Shown: positions 34,507-45,622 of the stretch, piece after piece
Numbering within the stretch: position 1 is the stretch's first letter
Layout: each line of letters begins with the position of its first letter
NCBI GenBank assembly: GCA_044226035.1
Contig: JBGAHT010000003.1
Span: 10,890-74,889 of the forward strand
Length of the DNA stretch: 64,000 nt
Reading direction: 5' to 3'
Source of the DNA: Pseudoluteimonas sp044226035
GTDB taxonomy: Bacteria > Pseudomonadota > Gammaproteobacteria > Xanthomonadales > Xanthomonadaceae
Notes under the pieces: model-generated
Seen by the model: the letters and a program-made list of their open reading frames with translations, nothing else
Databases searched by the model: none
What the model was told of the DNA's origin: nothing
Translations under genes and position numbers: made by a program

Positions 34507-35274
34507 ATGCGCAGCGGCAATCCCGCCCTCCGGGCCGACACCTTCCTCGATGCCGGCAGCGGCGCGCTGATCCGGGGCGACGCCGGGACGATGACCCTCA
34601 ACGGCACCGTCAACAAGACCGCGATCCTGCTGGTGCTGACCCTGGCTGGCGCGTTGTTCACCTGGTCGCAATTCTCCGCCGCGCTGGCCGCCGGCAGCCC
34701 GGGCGCGGTGATGCCCTACGTCTGGGGCGGCGCGATCGGCGGCTTCATCGTCGCCCTGGTCACCGTATTCAAGAAGCAGTGGGCGCCGATCACCGCGCCG
34801 TTGTACGCCGTGCTGGAAGGCCTGTTCCTGGGCGCGGTGTCGGCGATGTTCGAACTGCGCTTCCCGGGCATCGTGATGCAGGCCGTGGGCCTGACCTTCG
34901 GTACCCTGGCGGCGTTGCTGCTGGCCTACCGCAGCGGCCTGATCAAGGCCACCGAGAACTTCAAGCTCGGCGTGGTCGCCGCCACCGGCGGCATCGCCCT
35001 GCTCTACCTGGTGCAGATCGGCCTGCAGTTCTTCGGCTTCAAGGGCATGGGCTTCATCCACGACAGCAGCCTGATCGGCATCGCCTTCTCCGGCTTCGTG
35101 GTGGTGATCGCCGCGCTGAACCTGGTGCTCGACTTCGACTTCATCGAACAAGGCGTCGAACAGCGCGCGCCGAAGTACATGGAGTGGTACGGCGCGTTCG
35201 GCCTGCTGGTCACCCTGGTGTGGCTGTACCTGGAAATGTTGCGCCTGCTGAGCAAACTGCAGTCGCGCAACTGA
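34507..35274 (+). CDS. Bax inhibitor-1/YccA-family membrane protein
   Basis: A 255-residue polytopic protein with about seven helices. After a soluble leader (NPALRADTFLD), helices begin at TAILLVLTLAGALFTW. Family segments are APLYAVLEGLFLGAVSAMFE, FKLGVVAATGGIALLYLVQI and VIAALNLVLDFDFIEQGVEQ, the last carrying the paired Asp residues of the calcium-leak pore in BI-1 relatives. It matches the longer COG4760 branch. The physiological role in bacteria is unsettled; YccA in E. coli modulates FtsH. Flanked by terminators, so a single-gene unit. Confidence 0.9.
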   Translation: MRSGNPALRADTFLDAGSGALIRGDAGTMTLNGTVNKTAILLVLTLAGALFTWSQFSAALAAGSPGAVMPYVWGGAIGGFIVALVTVFKKQWAPITAPLYAVLEGLFLGAVSAMFELRFPGIVMQAVGLTFGTLAALLLAYRSGLIKATENFKLGVVAATGGIALLYLVQIGLQFFGFKGMGFIHDSSLIGIAFSGFVVVIAALNLVLDFDFIEQGVEQRAPKYMEWYGAFGLLVTLVWLYLEMLRLLSKLQSRN

Positions 35275-35286
35275 TCCGCGTGCGAT

Positions 35287-35322
35287 GCAACGAAAAGGCG
35301 CCTTTCGGCGCCTTTTTCGTTC
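35287..35322. terminator. Bidirectional terminator between Bax1-I gene and icd
   Basis: GCAACGAAAAGGCGCC-TTTC-GGCGCCTTTTTCGTTC; A and T tracts on both sides suit the convergent genes. Confidence 0.9.
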
Positions 35323-35343
35323 GTGCCGCGAGGGCCCCGGGAA

Positions 35344-36351
35344 TCAAAGCCGGGACGCGATCGCCCTAGCGAACGACTGGGTGTTGCCTTCGCCGCCCAG
35401 GTCCGGGGTCAGCGAGTCCTTCGCTTCCAGCGTGGCGACGATGGCGTTGCGCAGGCGCTCGGCCTGTTCGGGCTGGCCGAGGTGGTCGAGCATCTGCCCG
35501 GCCGCGAGCAGCAGCGCGCAAGGGTTGGCGATGCCCTTGCCGGCGATGTCCGGGGCCGAACCGTGCACCGCCTCGAAGATCGCCGCGTGCTCGCCGATGT
35601 TGGCGCCCGGCGCGAGGCCGAGCCCGCCGACCAGGCCCGCGCACAGGTCGGAAATGATGTCGCCGAACAGGTTGGTGGTGACGATCACGTCGAACTGCTC
35701 GGGCTTCATCACCAGCTGCATGCAGCAGTTGTCGACGATCAGCTCGTTGCAGGCGATCTCCGGGTACTGCGCCGCCACCTCGCGCGCGACCTTGAGGAAC
35801 AGGCCCGAGGTCGACTTCAGGATGTTGGCCTTGTGCACCACCGTGACCTTCTTGCGCCCGGTGTTCCTCGCCAGGTCGAAGGCGTAGCGCACGATGCGCT
35901 CGGAACCCTTGCGCGTCACCTTCTGGGTGAGCGTGGCGGTGGCGCCGTCGTCGCTGACCTGCTGGCCTTCGCCGATGTAGGCGCCCTCGGTGTTCTCGCG
36001 CACGGTGACCAGGTCCACGCCCATCGGGAAGCGCGATTTCGTGTTCGGGAACGACTTGGCCGGGCGCACGTTGGCGTACAGGTCGAAGCGCTTGCGCAAC
36101 TCGACGTTGATCGAGGAAAAGCCTTCGCCCACCGGCGTGGTCAGCGGGCTCTTCAGCGCGACCTTGTTGCGGGCGATGGAATCGAGCGTCGCCTGCGGCA
36201 GCAGTTCGCCGTGCTTTTCCAGCGCGACCATGCCGGCGTCGGCGAATTCGTACTGCAGGCCGAGCCGCATCGCGTCGAGCACGTGCAGGGTGGCGTCCAT
36301 GATCTCGGGGCCGATGCCGTCGCCGCGCAGCACGGTGATCGTCGTGGTCAT
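35344..36351 (-). CDS. NAD-dependent isocitrate dehydrogenase
   Basis: 335 residues of the short isocitrate/isopropylmalate dehydrogenase family. It begins MTTTITVLRGDGIGPEIMDA, with substrate-loop LVTVRENTEGAYIGEGQQ, catalytic Lys in VVHKANILKSTSGLF, metal-binding VDNCCMQLVMKPEQFDVIVT and NLFGDIISDLCAGLVGGLGL. NTEGAYIG supports isocitrate rather than isopropylmalate as substrate, and the length fits the NAD enzyme of xanthomonads. It makes 2-oxoglutarate in the TCA cycle. A longer frame reaches further upstream, but this ATG begins the conserved fold. A stem-loop sits in the likely 5' leader. Confidence 0.9.
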   Translation of the reverse strand: MTTTITVLRGDGIGPEIMDATLHVLDAMRLGLQYEFADAGMVALEKHGELLPQATLDSIARNKVALKSPLTTPVGEGFSSINVELRKRFDLYANVRPAKSFPNTKSRFPMGVDLVTVRENTEGAYIGEGQQVSDDGATATLTQKVTRKGSERIVRYAFDLARNTGRKKVTVVHKANILKSTSGLFLKVAREVAAQYPEIACNELIVDNCCMQLVMKPEQFDVIVTTNLFGDIISDLCAGLVGGLGLAPGANIGEHAAIFEAVHGSAPDIAGKGIANPCALLLAAGQMLDHLGQPEQAERLRNAIVATLEAKDSLTPDLGGEGNTQSFARAIASRL

Positions 36352-36372
36352 TCTCGTTCGGTTCCAGGCAGG

Positions 36373-36401
36373 CAGGAATCGCGCCGGAAACGCGATTCCT
36401 G
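36373..36401 (-). promoter_or_regulatory. Stem-loop in the isocitrate dehydrogenase leader
   Basis: Perfect 11-base stem CAGGAATCGCG / CGCGATTCCTG around CCGGAAA, 22 bases before the start codon. Function unknown; possible mRNA stability or regulatory element. Confidence 0.5.
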
Positions 36402-36441
36402 GGGGAAAAATGGGCCACCAATTATGCCAGATACCCAACAC

Positions 36442-36486
36442 CGTCATTCCGGCACAAGCCGGGACCCGGCTTGCGCCGGGATGACG
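36442..36486. repeat. CGTCATTCCGGC...GCCGGGATGACG palindromic repeat
   Basis: An imperfect palindrome of about 45 bases (CGTCATTCCGGCACAAGCCG left, CGGCTTGCGCCGGGATGACG right), of the widespread CATTCCCGC-type intergenic repeats. It may act as the transcript end of the CMD gene region. Confidence 0.75.
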
Positions 36487-36496
36487 AGCGGGATTT

Positions 36497-36910
36497 TCAG
36501 TGCTCGTGCGCGACGGGCGATTCCGCGCCTTGTTCCAGCTTGTCGAGGAAGTCGACGGCGCGGCGCAGGTGCGGGATGACGATGCTGCCGCCGACCACCA
36601 GCCCGACCGAGAACGCCTCGAACATCTCGTCGCGGGTCACGCCGGCGTCGCGGCACTGGGCGACGTGGTAGCTGATGCAGTCGTCGCAGCGCAGCACCAT
36701 CGACGCGACCAGGCCGCACAGCTCCTTGGTCTTCGCGTCCAGCGCGCCGGCCGCGTAGGTCTGCGTATCGAGCGCGAAGAAGCGGCGCACGACCTGGTTC
36801 GGCTCGGCCAGGATGCGCTCGTTCATGCGCTTGCGGAATTCGGTGAACGCGGCGATGCGGTCGCCTTCGCCGCCGCTGGCCGCGCGGTTCTTTTCGCCGT
36901 GGCCGCTCAT
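36497..36910 (-). CDS. Carboxymuconolactone decarboxylase-family (AhpD-like) protein
   Basis: A 137-residue CMD/AhpD-fold protein. The redox motif Cys75-x2-Cys78-x3-His82 (LRCDDCISYHVAQ) is characteristic of peroxidase-type members, and VGGSIVIPHLRRAVDFLDKL completes the fold. It may reduce peroxides with a thiol donor. The next gene upstream on the same strand is a glutaredoxin, whose stop overlaps this ATG by four bases; that pairing supports a thiol-redox role. Confidence 0.88.
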   Translation of the reverse strand: MSGHGEKNRAASGGEGDRIAAFTEFRKRMNERILAEPNQVVRRFFALDTQTYAAGALDAKTKELCGLVASMVLRCDDCISYHVAQCRDAGVTRDEMFEAFSVGLVVGGSIVIPHLRRAVDFLDKLEQGAESPVAHEH

Positions 36911-37179
36911 GCGCCTTGGCCCGCGAGCAACGCTTCGAGCTTGCCGGCGCGATGCAGGGCCATCATGTCGTCGTAGCCGCCGACGTGGGTGTCGCCGATG
37001 AAGATCTGCGGCACGCTGGTGCGGCGCGTCCGCGCCACCATCGCCTCGCGCACGGCCGGGTCGGTGTCGACGCGCACTTCGGTCCAGTCCCTGCCCTTGC
37101 TCTTCAGGAAATTCTTCGCGGCCACGCAGTACGGGCAGATCGCGGTGGTGTAGATCGTGATGGCGGGGGCGTCGCTCAA
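36907..37179 (-). CDS. grxC: Glutaredoxin (GrxC type)
   Basis: A 90-residue glutaredoxin. Active site Cys15-Pro-Tyr-Cys18 (TTAICPYCVAAK), cis-Pro segment TSVPQIFIGDTHVGGYDD and a C-terminal helix. The usual length is reached from a TTG at 37179, which has a GGAGAC six bases upstream; the longer open frame to 37320 would run into the divergent protease promoter. It reduces disulfides and glutathione mixed disulfides. Coupled to the CMD gene. Confidence 0.93.
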   Translation of the reverse strand: MSDAPAITIYTTAICPYCVAAKNFLKSKGRDWTEVRVDTDPAVREAMVARTRRTSVPQIFIGDTHVGGYDDMMALHRAGKLEALLAGQGA

Positions 37180-37310
37180 GGCAGTCTCCGGGAACAAGCG
37201 CGGCGGGATAGAGTCGAATATGCGGGACGGGCGGGCCGATTTTAAGGGCCAGCCCCACCCGCTCAACCCCCGTTCACATCGACGCCACGTCAACGCAGCA
37301 TCCTGCCAGC

Positions 37311-38909
37311 ATGACCGCACCCGTCCCGCGCCGGTTCCCGGCCGCCCTCCTCGTCGCCGGCCTCGCCCTGGCCCTCGCGCCCGGCGCCGGCGCGCAGTCG
37401 CAGTCGCTGCCGGACATCGGCTCCTCGGCCGCGGAACTGCTGACCCCGGCGCAGCAGCAGCAATACGGCGAGATGACGCTGGCCCAGCTGCGCAACATGA
37501 ACTACACGCTGGACGACCCGCTGCTCAACGACTGGCTGCAGTCGCTGGGCAACCGCATGGGCGCGGCCAGCGACAAGCCGGAGCAGCGTTTCACCGTGTT
37601 CCTGCTCAAGGACCGCGACATCAACGCCTTCGCCACGCTCGGCGGCTACGTCGCGGTCAACGCCGGGCTGATCCTCGCCGCCGAGAACGAGGGCGAACTG
37701 GCATCGGTGCTCGGCCACGAGTTCGCCCACGTCACCCAGCAGCACGTGCTGCGTTCGGTCGAACAGGCGAAGAAGGACAGCCTGCCGATCCTGTTGGCGA
37801 TGCTCGGCGCGATCGCGGTCGCGCAAGGCAGCAACAGCGATTCGGCCAGCAACGGCGCGATGGCCGCGCTGATCTCGGCGCAGGGCCTGATGCTGCAGCG
37901 GCAGATCAACTACACCCGTTCGGGCGAAGCCGAAGCCGACCGGCTCGGCATCCGCACCCTGTACCGCGCCGGCTTCGATCCCGGCGACGCGGCGAAAATG
38001 TTCCAGCGCATGCTCGCGCTCAGCCGCAGCAACCAGGGCGGCGAACGCGAGCGCACGCCGGACTACCTGCTCACCCACCCGGTCACCACCAGCCGCATCA
38101 GCGAGGCGACCCAGCGCGCCGAGCAGTTGCGCGCCTCGGGCGGCGGCGCCGTGGCCGCGGGCATCGGCAGCAGCGGCAACCCGCTGTTGCCGGGCAACCT
38201 GTCGATCCAGGCCGGCGCCGGCGGCGACGACGGCCAGTTCGCCTGGGCGCAGGAACGGTTGCGCGCGCTGTCGGCCGACACGCCCGCGCAGGCGATCCGC
38301 GAATACGAGCAGATGCGCCGTTCCGCACCGCTCGACGACGCGCAGCAATACGGACTGGCGGTCGCGCAGATCCGCGCCGGCAAGGGCCCGGCCGCGGTCG
38401 ACGCGCTGGCGGCGCTGCTGGCCAGGCACCCCGGCAACCTGTGGCTGCAACTCGGCATCGCCCAGGCCGGCGCCCACGGCAACGACCGCGCCGCCGCCGA
38501 CGCGCGCTTCGATGCACTGGTCGCGCGCATGCCCGACAACCTCGCCGTGGCCCGCACCTACGCCGCCGTGCTCAACGAGCGCGGCACGCCGGAAGCCGGC
38601 CGCCGCGCGCAGGCGATCCTGCGCCCGCTGCTGAACGACAACGCCGGCGATCCCGGGCTGCAGGCCGAGTTCGCCCGCGCCTGCGACATGGCCGGCGACG
38701 CGGTCCGCGCCGGCGAGGCCTACGCCGAGGCCGCCTACCTCAACGGCCGGCCGGAACAGGCCCTGTTGCAGCTCAACACCCTCAAGAACCGGCCCGACCT
38801 GGACTACTACGCCCGCGCCCGGATCGATGCCCGGATCGCGGCGATCACCCCGGTGGTGCTGGAACTGCAGCGCCAGGGCATCCGCGACGAGGACCTGCAC
38901 CGGCAGTGA
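37311..38909 (+). CDS. BepA-like periplasmic M48 metalloprotease with TPR region
   Basis: 532 residues. A signal peptide (LLVAGLALALAPGAGAQ) is followed by an M48 zinc-protease domain with HEFAH at 136-140 and the third ligand Glu in SGEAEADRLGIRTLYRAGFD. The C-terminal half (about 300-520) is made of TPR-like helical repeats. BepA/YfgC assists BAM and LptD assembly at the outer membrane and degrades stalled substrates. Single gene just ahead of the Pho box of phoB. Confidence 0.9.
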   Translation: MTAPVPRRFPAALLVAGLALALAPGAGAQSQSLPDIGSSAAELLTPAQQQQYGEMTLAQLRNMNYTLDDPLLNDWLQSLGNRMGAASDKPEQRFTVFLLKDRDINAFATLGGYVAVNAGLILAAENEGELASVLGHEFAHVTQQHVLRSVEQAKKDSLPILLAMLGAIAVAQGSNSDSASNGAMAALISAQGLMLQRQINYTRSGEAEADRLGIRTLYRAGFDPGDAAKMFQRMLALSRSNQGGERERTPDYLLTHPVTTSRISEATQRAEQLRASGGGAVAAGIGSSGNPLLPGNLSIQAGAGGDDGQFAWAQERLRALSADTPAQAIREYEQMRRSAPLDDAQQYGLAVAQIRAGKGPAAVDALAALLARHPGNLWLQLGIAQAGAHGNDRAAADARFDALVARMPDNLAVARTYAAVLNERGTPEAGRRAQAILRPLLNDNAGDPGLQAEFARACDMAGDAVRAGEAYAEAAYLNGRPEQALLQLNTLKNRPDLDYYARARIDARIAAITPVVLELQRQGIRDEDLHRQ

Positions 38910-38925
38910 GCCGCGGCGCGTGACG

Positions 38926-38943
38926 GTGTCATGCGACCGTCAC
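38926..38943 (+). promoter_or_regulatory. Pho box upstream of phoB
   Basis: GTGTCAT-GCGA-CCGTCAC: two 7-base direct repeats close to CTGTCAT four bases apart, the PhoB half-site layout. TAATCG about 11 bases downstream can be the -10. Suggests PhoB autoactivation in phosphate limitation. Confidence 0.7.
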
Positions 38944-39005
38944 GAAAACGTCGTCTAATCGCCCCGTCTCCCGGCCCGCCCGGCAGCAATGCCCGGCAAA
39001 ACCGC

Positions 39006-39695
39006 ATGCAGAAGCACATCCTGATCGTCGACGACGAACCCGCGATCCGCGACATGATCGCCTTCGCCCTGCGCAAGGGCGAATACGCACCGGTGCACGC
39101 CGGCGACGCCCGCGAAGCCCAGGCCGCGATCGCCGACAAGGTGCCGGACCTGATCCTGCTCGACTGGATGCTGCCCGGCACCAGCGGGCTGGAGCTGGCG
39201 CGGCGCTGGCGCAAGGAACAGCTGACCCGCGAGATCCCGATCATCATGCTCACCGCGCGCGGCGAGGAAAACGACCGCGTCGGCGGGCTCGAGGCCGGCG
39301 TCGACGACTACGTGGTCAAGCCGTTCTCGGCGCGCGAACTGCTGGCGCGCATCCGCGCCGTGCTGCGCCGCTCGCGCGAGGACGACGAGGACGGCAACGT
39401 CAGCGCCGGGCCGCTGCGCATCGACGGCGCCGCGCACCGCGTGTTCGCCGGCGACGCGCCGGTGCCGATCGGCCCGACCGAATACCGCCTGCTGCACTTC
39501 TTCATGACCCACCCCGAGCGCGTGTACACGCGCACGCAGCTGCTCGACCACGTCTGGGGCGGCAACGTGTACGTGGAGGAACGCACCGTCGACGTGCACA
39601 TCCGGCGCCTGCGCAAGACCCTGGAACCGGTGCGGCTCGAGGGCATGGTGCAGACCGTGCGCGGTTCGGGCTATCGGTTCTCGGCCGCGATATAA
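39006..39695 (+). CDS. phoB: Phosphate-regulon response regulator PhoB
   Basis: 229 residues. The receiver domain has acidic pocket DDE (9-11), phospho-acceptor Asp53 (LILLDWMLPGTSG), switch Thr in IIMLTARGEE and Lys in VVKPFSARELLARI. The C-terminal OmpR/PhoB winged helix contains GPTEYRLLHFFMTHPERVYTR, TQLLDHVWGGNVYVEERTVD and VRGSGYRF. Phosphorylated PhoB binds Pho boxes. A Pho box lies 63 bases ahead of the gene. The sensor phoR and polyphosphate genes follow on the same strand. Confidence 0.95.
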   Translation: MQKHILIVDDEPAIRDMIAFALRKGEYAPVHAGDAREAQAAIADKVPDLILLDWMLPGTSGLELARRWRKEQLTREIPIIMLTARGEENDRVGGLEAGVDDYVVKPFSARELLARIRAVLRRSREDDEDGNVSAGPLRIDGAAHRVFAGDAPVPIGPTEYRLLHFFMTHPERVYTRTQLLDHVWGGNVYVEERTVDVHIRRLRKTLEPVRLEGMVQTVRGSGYRFSAAI

Positions 39696-39697
39696 CG

Positions 39698-39763
39698 CGG
39701 GTTGATGGTTGTCGGTTCCTGGTTGCCGGAAAAGAATTCCGGCAACCGACAACCGGGAACCCG
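39698..39763. repeat. Dispersed GGTTGTCGG-type inverted repeat, copy 2 (phoB-phoR gap)
   Basis: Core perfect hairpin GGTTGCCGGAA-AAGAA-TTCCGGCAACC (39721-39747), flanked by GGTTGTCGGTTCC and GACAACCGGGAACC. Same family as 1191-1283. It lies between phoB and phoR. Confidence 0.8.
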
Positions 39764-39808
39764 CAGCCGATCCCGCCTCCTGCAACAAACCCCTGCCACA
39801 ATCCGGCC

Positions 39809-41124
39809 ATGCCTCCCCGCGCCCGCAACGCCTGGTTCCGCACCCTCGGGCTGCTCGCCCTGGTGCTGGCGGGCGGGCTCGCCATCGGCCTGCTGCTCGG
39901 CAAGCCGTGGCCGGCGCTGACCCTCGCCGCGCTCGCCGTGGTCGCCTGGCACTACTGGAAGCTGCGCGGCGTGCTGCTGCGCCTGACCGCGCGCCAGCGC
40001 ATCGCCCCGCCTTCGGGCGACGGCGTGTGGAACGAACTCGACCGCCTGCTCCATCGCGGCCAGCAGGACATGCGCGTGCGCAAGCGCCGCCTGCTCGACA
40101 TGCTGCGCGCCTACCGCGCCGCCGCCGCCGCGCTGCCCGACGCCATCGTCATCGTCGACCGCGACAGCCAGCGCGTGCTGTGGTTCAACGAGGCCGCGGC
40201 GCCGCTGCTCGGCCTGCGCCACCCGCGCGACATCGACCGCGCGCTCGGCGATTGCCTGCAGCCGCTGCCGGTGTCGCGCTGGCTCGCGGCCGGGCGCAAC
40301 GCCGAACCGATGCTGGACGCGGTTTCGCCCACCGACCCGGCGATCCGCCTCGACCTGCGCCTCATCCCGTATTCCGAGGAACTGTGGCTGCTGGTCGCGC
40401 GCGACGTGACCAGGCTGATGCGGCTGGAGGAAGTGCGCCGCGATTTCGTCGCCAACGTCTCGCACGAACTGCGCACGCCGCTGACCGTCGTGCACGGCTA
40501 CCTCGACATGCTCGAGCCCGAGGACAAGCCCGAATGGGCGCCGCTGCTGGACGAAATGCGCCGGCAGTCGCAGCGCATGACCCAGCTGGTCGAGGATTTG
40601 CTCACGCTGTCGCGGCTGGAGGTACAGGACGCGCTGGACGAGGACGTGGTGGCGATGGCGCCGATGCTGGCCACGCTCAAGCGCGAGGCCGAGGCGCTGA
40701 GCCAGGGCCGGCACGCGGTCGCGGTCGAATCCGGGCTCGACGCCGACCTGCGCGGTTCGACCCGCGAACTGCACAGCGCGTTCTCCAACCTCGTCAGCAA
40801 CGCGGTGCGCTACACCCCGGCCGGCGGCGACATCGCGATCCGCTTCGCGCCCGCGCCCGACGGCGGCGCGACGCTGTCGGTGCGCGACACCGGCTACGGC
40901 ATCCCGGCCGCGCACCTGCCGCGCATCACCGAGCGCTTCTACCGCGTCTCCACCAGCCGTTCGCGCGAACTCGGCGGCACCGGGCTCGGGCTGTCCATCG
41001 TCAAGCACGTGCTCGGCCTGCACCAGGCCCGGCTCGCGATCGACAGCGACGTCGGCGCGGGCAGCACCTTCACCTGCGTGTTCGGGCCCGAACGGGTGCT
41101 GCGGCGCGCCGAGGCCGCATCCGC

Positions 41125-41128
<4 letters not shown>
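39809..41128 (+). CDS. phoR: Phosphate-regulon sensor kinase PhoR
   Basis: 439 residues. Two hydrophobic N-terminal segments (LGLLALVLAGGLAIGLLLG and ALTLAALAVVAWHYW) without a large periplasmic domain, then a PAS domain (ALPDAIVIVDRDSQRVLWFN). The dimerisation domain has phospho-His219 in FVANVSHELRTPL, and the ATPase has N-box NLVSNAVRYTPAG, VRDTGYGIP and LGGTGLGLSIVKHVL. PhoR senses phosphate through the Pst/PhoU system and controls PhoB. Its stop overlaps the ppk ATG by four bases. Confidence 0.95.
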
Positions 41129-43205
<2,077 letters not shown>

Positions 43206-43209
<4 letters not shown>

Positions 43210-44750
43210 ACGACGCCGCGCGCCGCCCCCGCACCGGACCCGTGCAGCCCGCGCTGCAGGACGGCGACCTGCTGGCCGCGGTCGACCTGGGTTCCAACAG
43301 CTTCCACATGGTGGTCGCGCGCTACGTGCTCGGCCAGCTGCGCGTGGTCGACCGCCTGCGCGAGATGGTGCGCCTGGCCGAAGGCCTCGACGCCCGCGGC
43401 GGGCTCGACCCGGCGGTGCAACGGCGCGCGCTCGACTGCCTCGCGCGCTTCGGCCAGCGCATCCACGACATCCCGCCGCAGCGCGTGCGCGCGCTCGCCA
43501 CCAACACCGTGCGCGCGCTGGCGCGGCCGCAGGCCTTCCTCGTGCCGGCGGAAACCGCGCTCGGCCACGCCATCGAAGTGGTGTCCGGCCGCGAGGAAGC
43601 GCGCCTGGTCTACCTCGGCGTGGCGCACGCGCAACCGCCCAGGCCGGGGCAGCGCCGGCTGGTGATGGACGTCGGCGGCGGTTCCACCGAGTGCATCATC
43701 GGCAGCGGTTTCGATCCGATCGAACGCGAAAGCCTGCAGGTCGGCTGCGTCGCCAGCACGCTGCGCTTCTTCGGCGACGGCAAGCTCTCGCGCAAGCGCT
43801 GGAAGGAAGCGCTGGTGGAAGTCGGCGCGGAGTTCCAGCAGTTCGCCGGCACCTACCGCAACCTCGGCTGGGACGAGGCGCTCGGTTCCTCCGGCACGAT
43901 CAAGCAGGTCGGCGAGATCTGCGAAGCGATGAAGCTGACCAAGGGTTCGATCACCGCCGAGGCGATCCCCGCGGTGCGCGACCGCCTGCTGCGCGCCGAA
44001 CGCATCGACGCCATCGACCTCCCCGGCCTGTCCGACGAACGCCGGCCGATCGTCGCCGGCGGCCTGCTGGTGATCGAGGCCGCGTTCTCCGCGCTCGGGC
44101 TCGCGCGCATGGCGGTGAGCAAGGCCGCGCTGCGCGAAGGCGCGCTGTACGACATGCTCGGCCGCGGCGGCGCCGACGACCCGCGCGAAGCCTCGGTCGC
44201 CGCGCTGATGCAGCGCTACGGCATCGACGCCGCGCAGGCCGCGCGCGTGGAGGCGACGGCGCTGATGCTGTTCGACCGCGTCGCCGGCGACTGGAAGCTC
44301 GACGCCGACATGCGCCGAATGCTGGCCTGGGCCGCGCGCCTGCACGAACTCGGCCTCGCCATCGCGCACAGCCAGTACCAGCTGCACGGCGCCTACGTGC
44401 TGCAGAACTCCGACATCGCCGGTTTCTCGCAGCAGGAACAGCAGGTGCTGGCCGCGCTGGTGCGCAGCCACCGGCGCAAGGTGCCGGGCAAGGCGTTCGA
44501 CGCGATCCCCGACCGCCTGCTCGCGGACACGAAGCGCACCGCCGCGCTGCTGCGCCTCGCGGTGCTGCTGCATCGTTCACACGAAGCGGCACAACTGCCG
44601 GAACTGCGCGCCGGCGCGAAACGCGACCAGCTCTCGATCGCCCTGCCCGCGCGCTGGCTGGACCAGCGCCCGCTGCTGCGCGCCGACCTCGACGGCGAAC
44701 CGGCGGACATGGCCGGGCTCGGCATCCAGCTGGCGATCCAGGCGGATTGA
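43206..44750 (+). CDS. ppx: Exopolyphosphatase / pppGpp phosphohydrolase
   Basis: 514 residues of the Ppx/GppA family. The ASKHA actin-like fold has VDLGSNSFHMVVARYV near the N-terminus and LVMDVGGGSTECIIG at the second phosphate loop. The C-terminal HD-like helical domain includes LAWAARLHELGLAIAHSQYQ and LVRSHRRKVP. It removes terminal phosphate from polyphosphate and may hydrolyse pppGpp. The GTG start is fixed by the four-base overlap with ppk. Last gene of the phoB-phoR-ppk-ppx operon. Confidence 0.95.
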
Positions 44751-44787
44751 TTTGGTTAGCATGTGAGGTGCAAGATCGCCTCAAACG

Positions 44788-44851
44788 TAGGTTGGGTTAA
44801 ACCGAAGTGGAACCCATGCGATCCCGCGATGCTAAGTTTCAACCCAGCCTA
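44788..44851. repeat. GTAGGTTGGGTT...AACCCAGCCTA inverted repeat, copy 1
   Basis: Arms GTAGGTTGGGTT and AACCCAGCCTA bracket a spacer with CCCATGCGATCCCGCGATGC. A related element (GTAGGCTGGGAT...CTAGCCTAC) lies at 59691-59780. It sits between ppx and an AT-rich orphan gene. Confidence 0.6.
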
Positions 44852-44877
44852 GGGAGTTAAAAATAATTGGGGGCACG

Positions 44878-45579
44878 ATGCTTGACGTCATAACGACATC
44901 GTTCTACATCAAGGCACCCGAGTTCAGGAAGCAAGAATTTGAGTTCTACTCAACTGAATTGTTCGATGAGTGGGACAAGTACGTAGAAGCCACACTACAA
45001 CTTCCTGATTACGCACTTGCACTCGTAGTTGAAGAAGGCTCAATAAAGGGTCGCGGCAAGATTGTAGCCGCAGCGGCTGGCCTCTACTTTGCAATTGGAG
45101 CGTACGGAGATTTCGTCTCCGGGCTTCAGACGCTACGAGAACAGGCCACTTTCGTTTCGAACGCCCTCTTCGACCAAGCAAAGAAAAATTTCGGTTGCAA
45201 TAGTTCGCGCGGGAATTCCAAACGGGCTGGCGGCGAGGTTTTCTTCCTTGAAAATCTTTTCGAACGGGTTCAAAGAGGCCAGATAACTCCTGATCAAGCC
45301 ATGGAAAGATTAAGGGCCCGCTGGGGGGAGGAAAGCGTCCCAAAAAGATTCATGGAGGATCTTGAATCAAACCTCCGTGATGCTCCACGATATCCTCAGC
45401 AACTGACGCTGTCTGATGAGTCATGGGAAGACTGTCCTGACATCAACATAATGGAGAAGAGCCCAAAAACCCCTGCCCCGCGATCTCCAGACCCCCCGCT
45501 TCCTTCGCACTATAGAATCGAAATCTACCGCCCTTCCAAAGGCGACAAAAAGAAGGTTAAGTTGACAAAGATTAGGTAG
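44878..45579 (+). CDS. AT-rich orphan protein with a central hydrophobic segment
   Basis: Not recognised. 233 residues. N-terminal region acidic and helical (FRKQEFEFYSTELFDEWDKY). A hydrophobic stretch at 62-76 (IVAAAAGLYFAIGAY) follows GSIKGRGK and is followed by GDFVSGLQTLREQATFV. The middle is charged and helical, and the C-terminus has Pro-rich KTPAPRSPDPPLPS and a basic end (KKKVKLTKIR). Only one Cys pair (107, 186). Codon use is far more AT-rich than its neighbours (AATTTGAGTTCTACTC, AAAAAATTTC), suggesting transfer. No partner gene is evident. Membrane-associated effector or regulator is possible but unsupported. Confidence 0.65.
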   Translation: MLDVITTSFYIKAPEFRKQEFEFYSTELFDEWDKYVEATLQLPDYALALVVEEGSIKGRGKIVAAAAGLYFAIGAYGDFVSGLQTLREQATFVSNALFDQAKKNFGCNSSRGNSKRAGGEVFFLENLFERVQRGQITPDQAMERLRARWGEESVPKRFMEDLESNLRDAPRYPQQLTLSDESWEDCPDINIMEKSPKTPAPRSPDPPLPSHYRIEIYRPSKGDKKKVKLTKIR

Positions 45580-45622
45580 TGAGGGCGCGTTCTAGTAATT
45601 TGAACAAACAGGAAATTTATCA

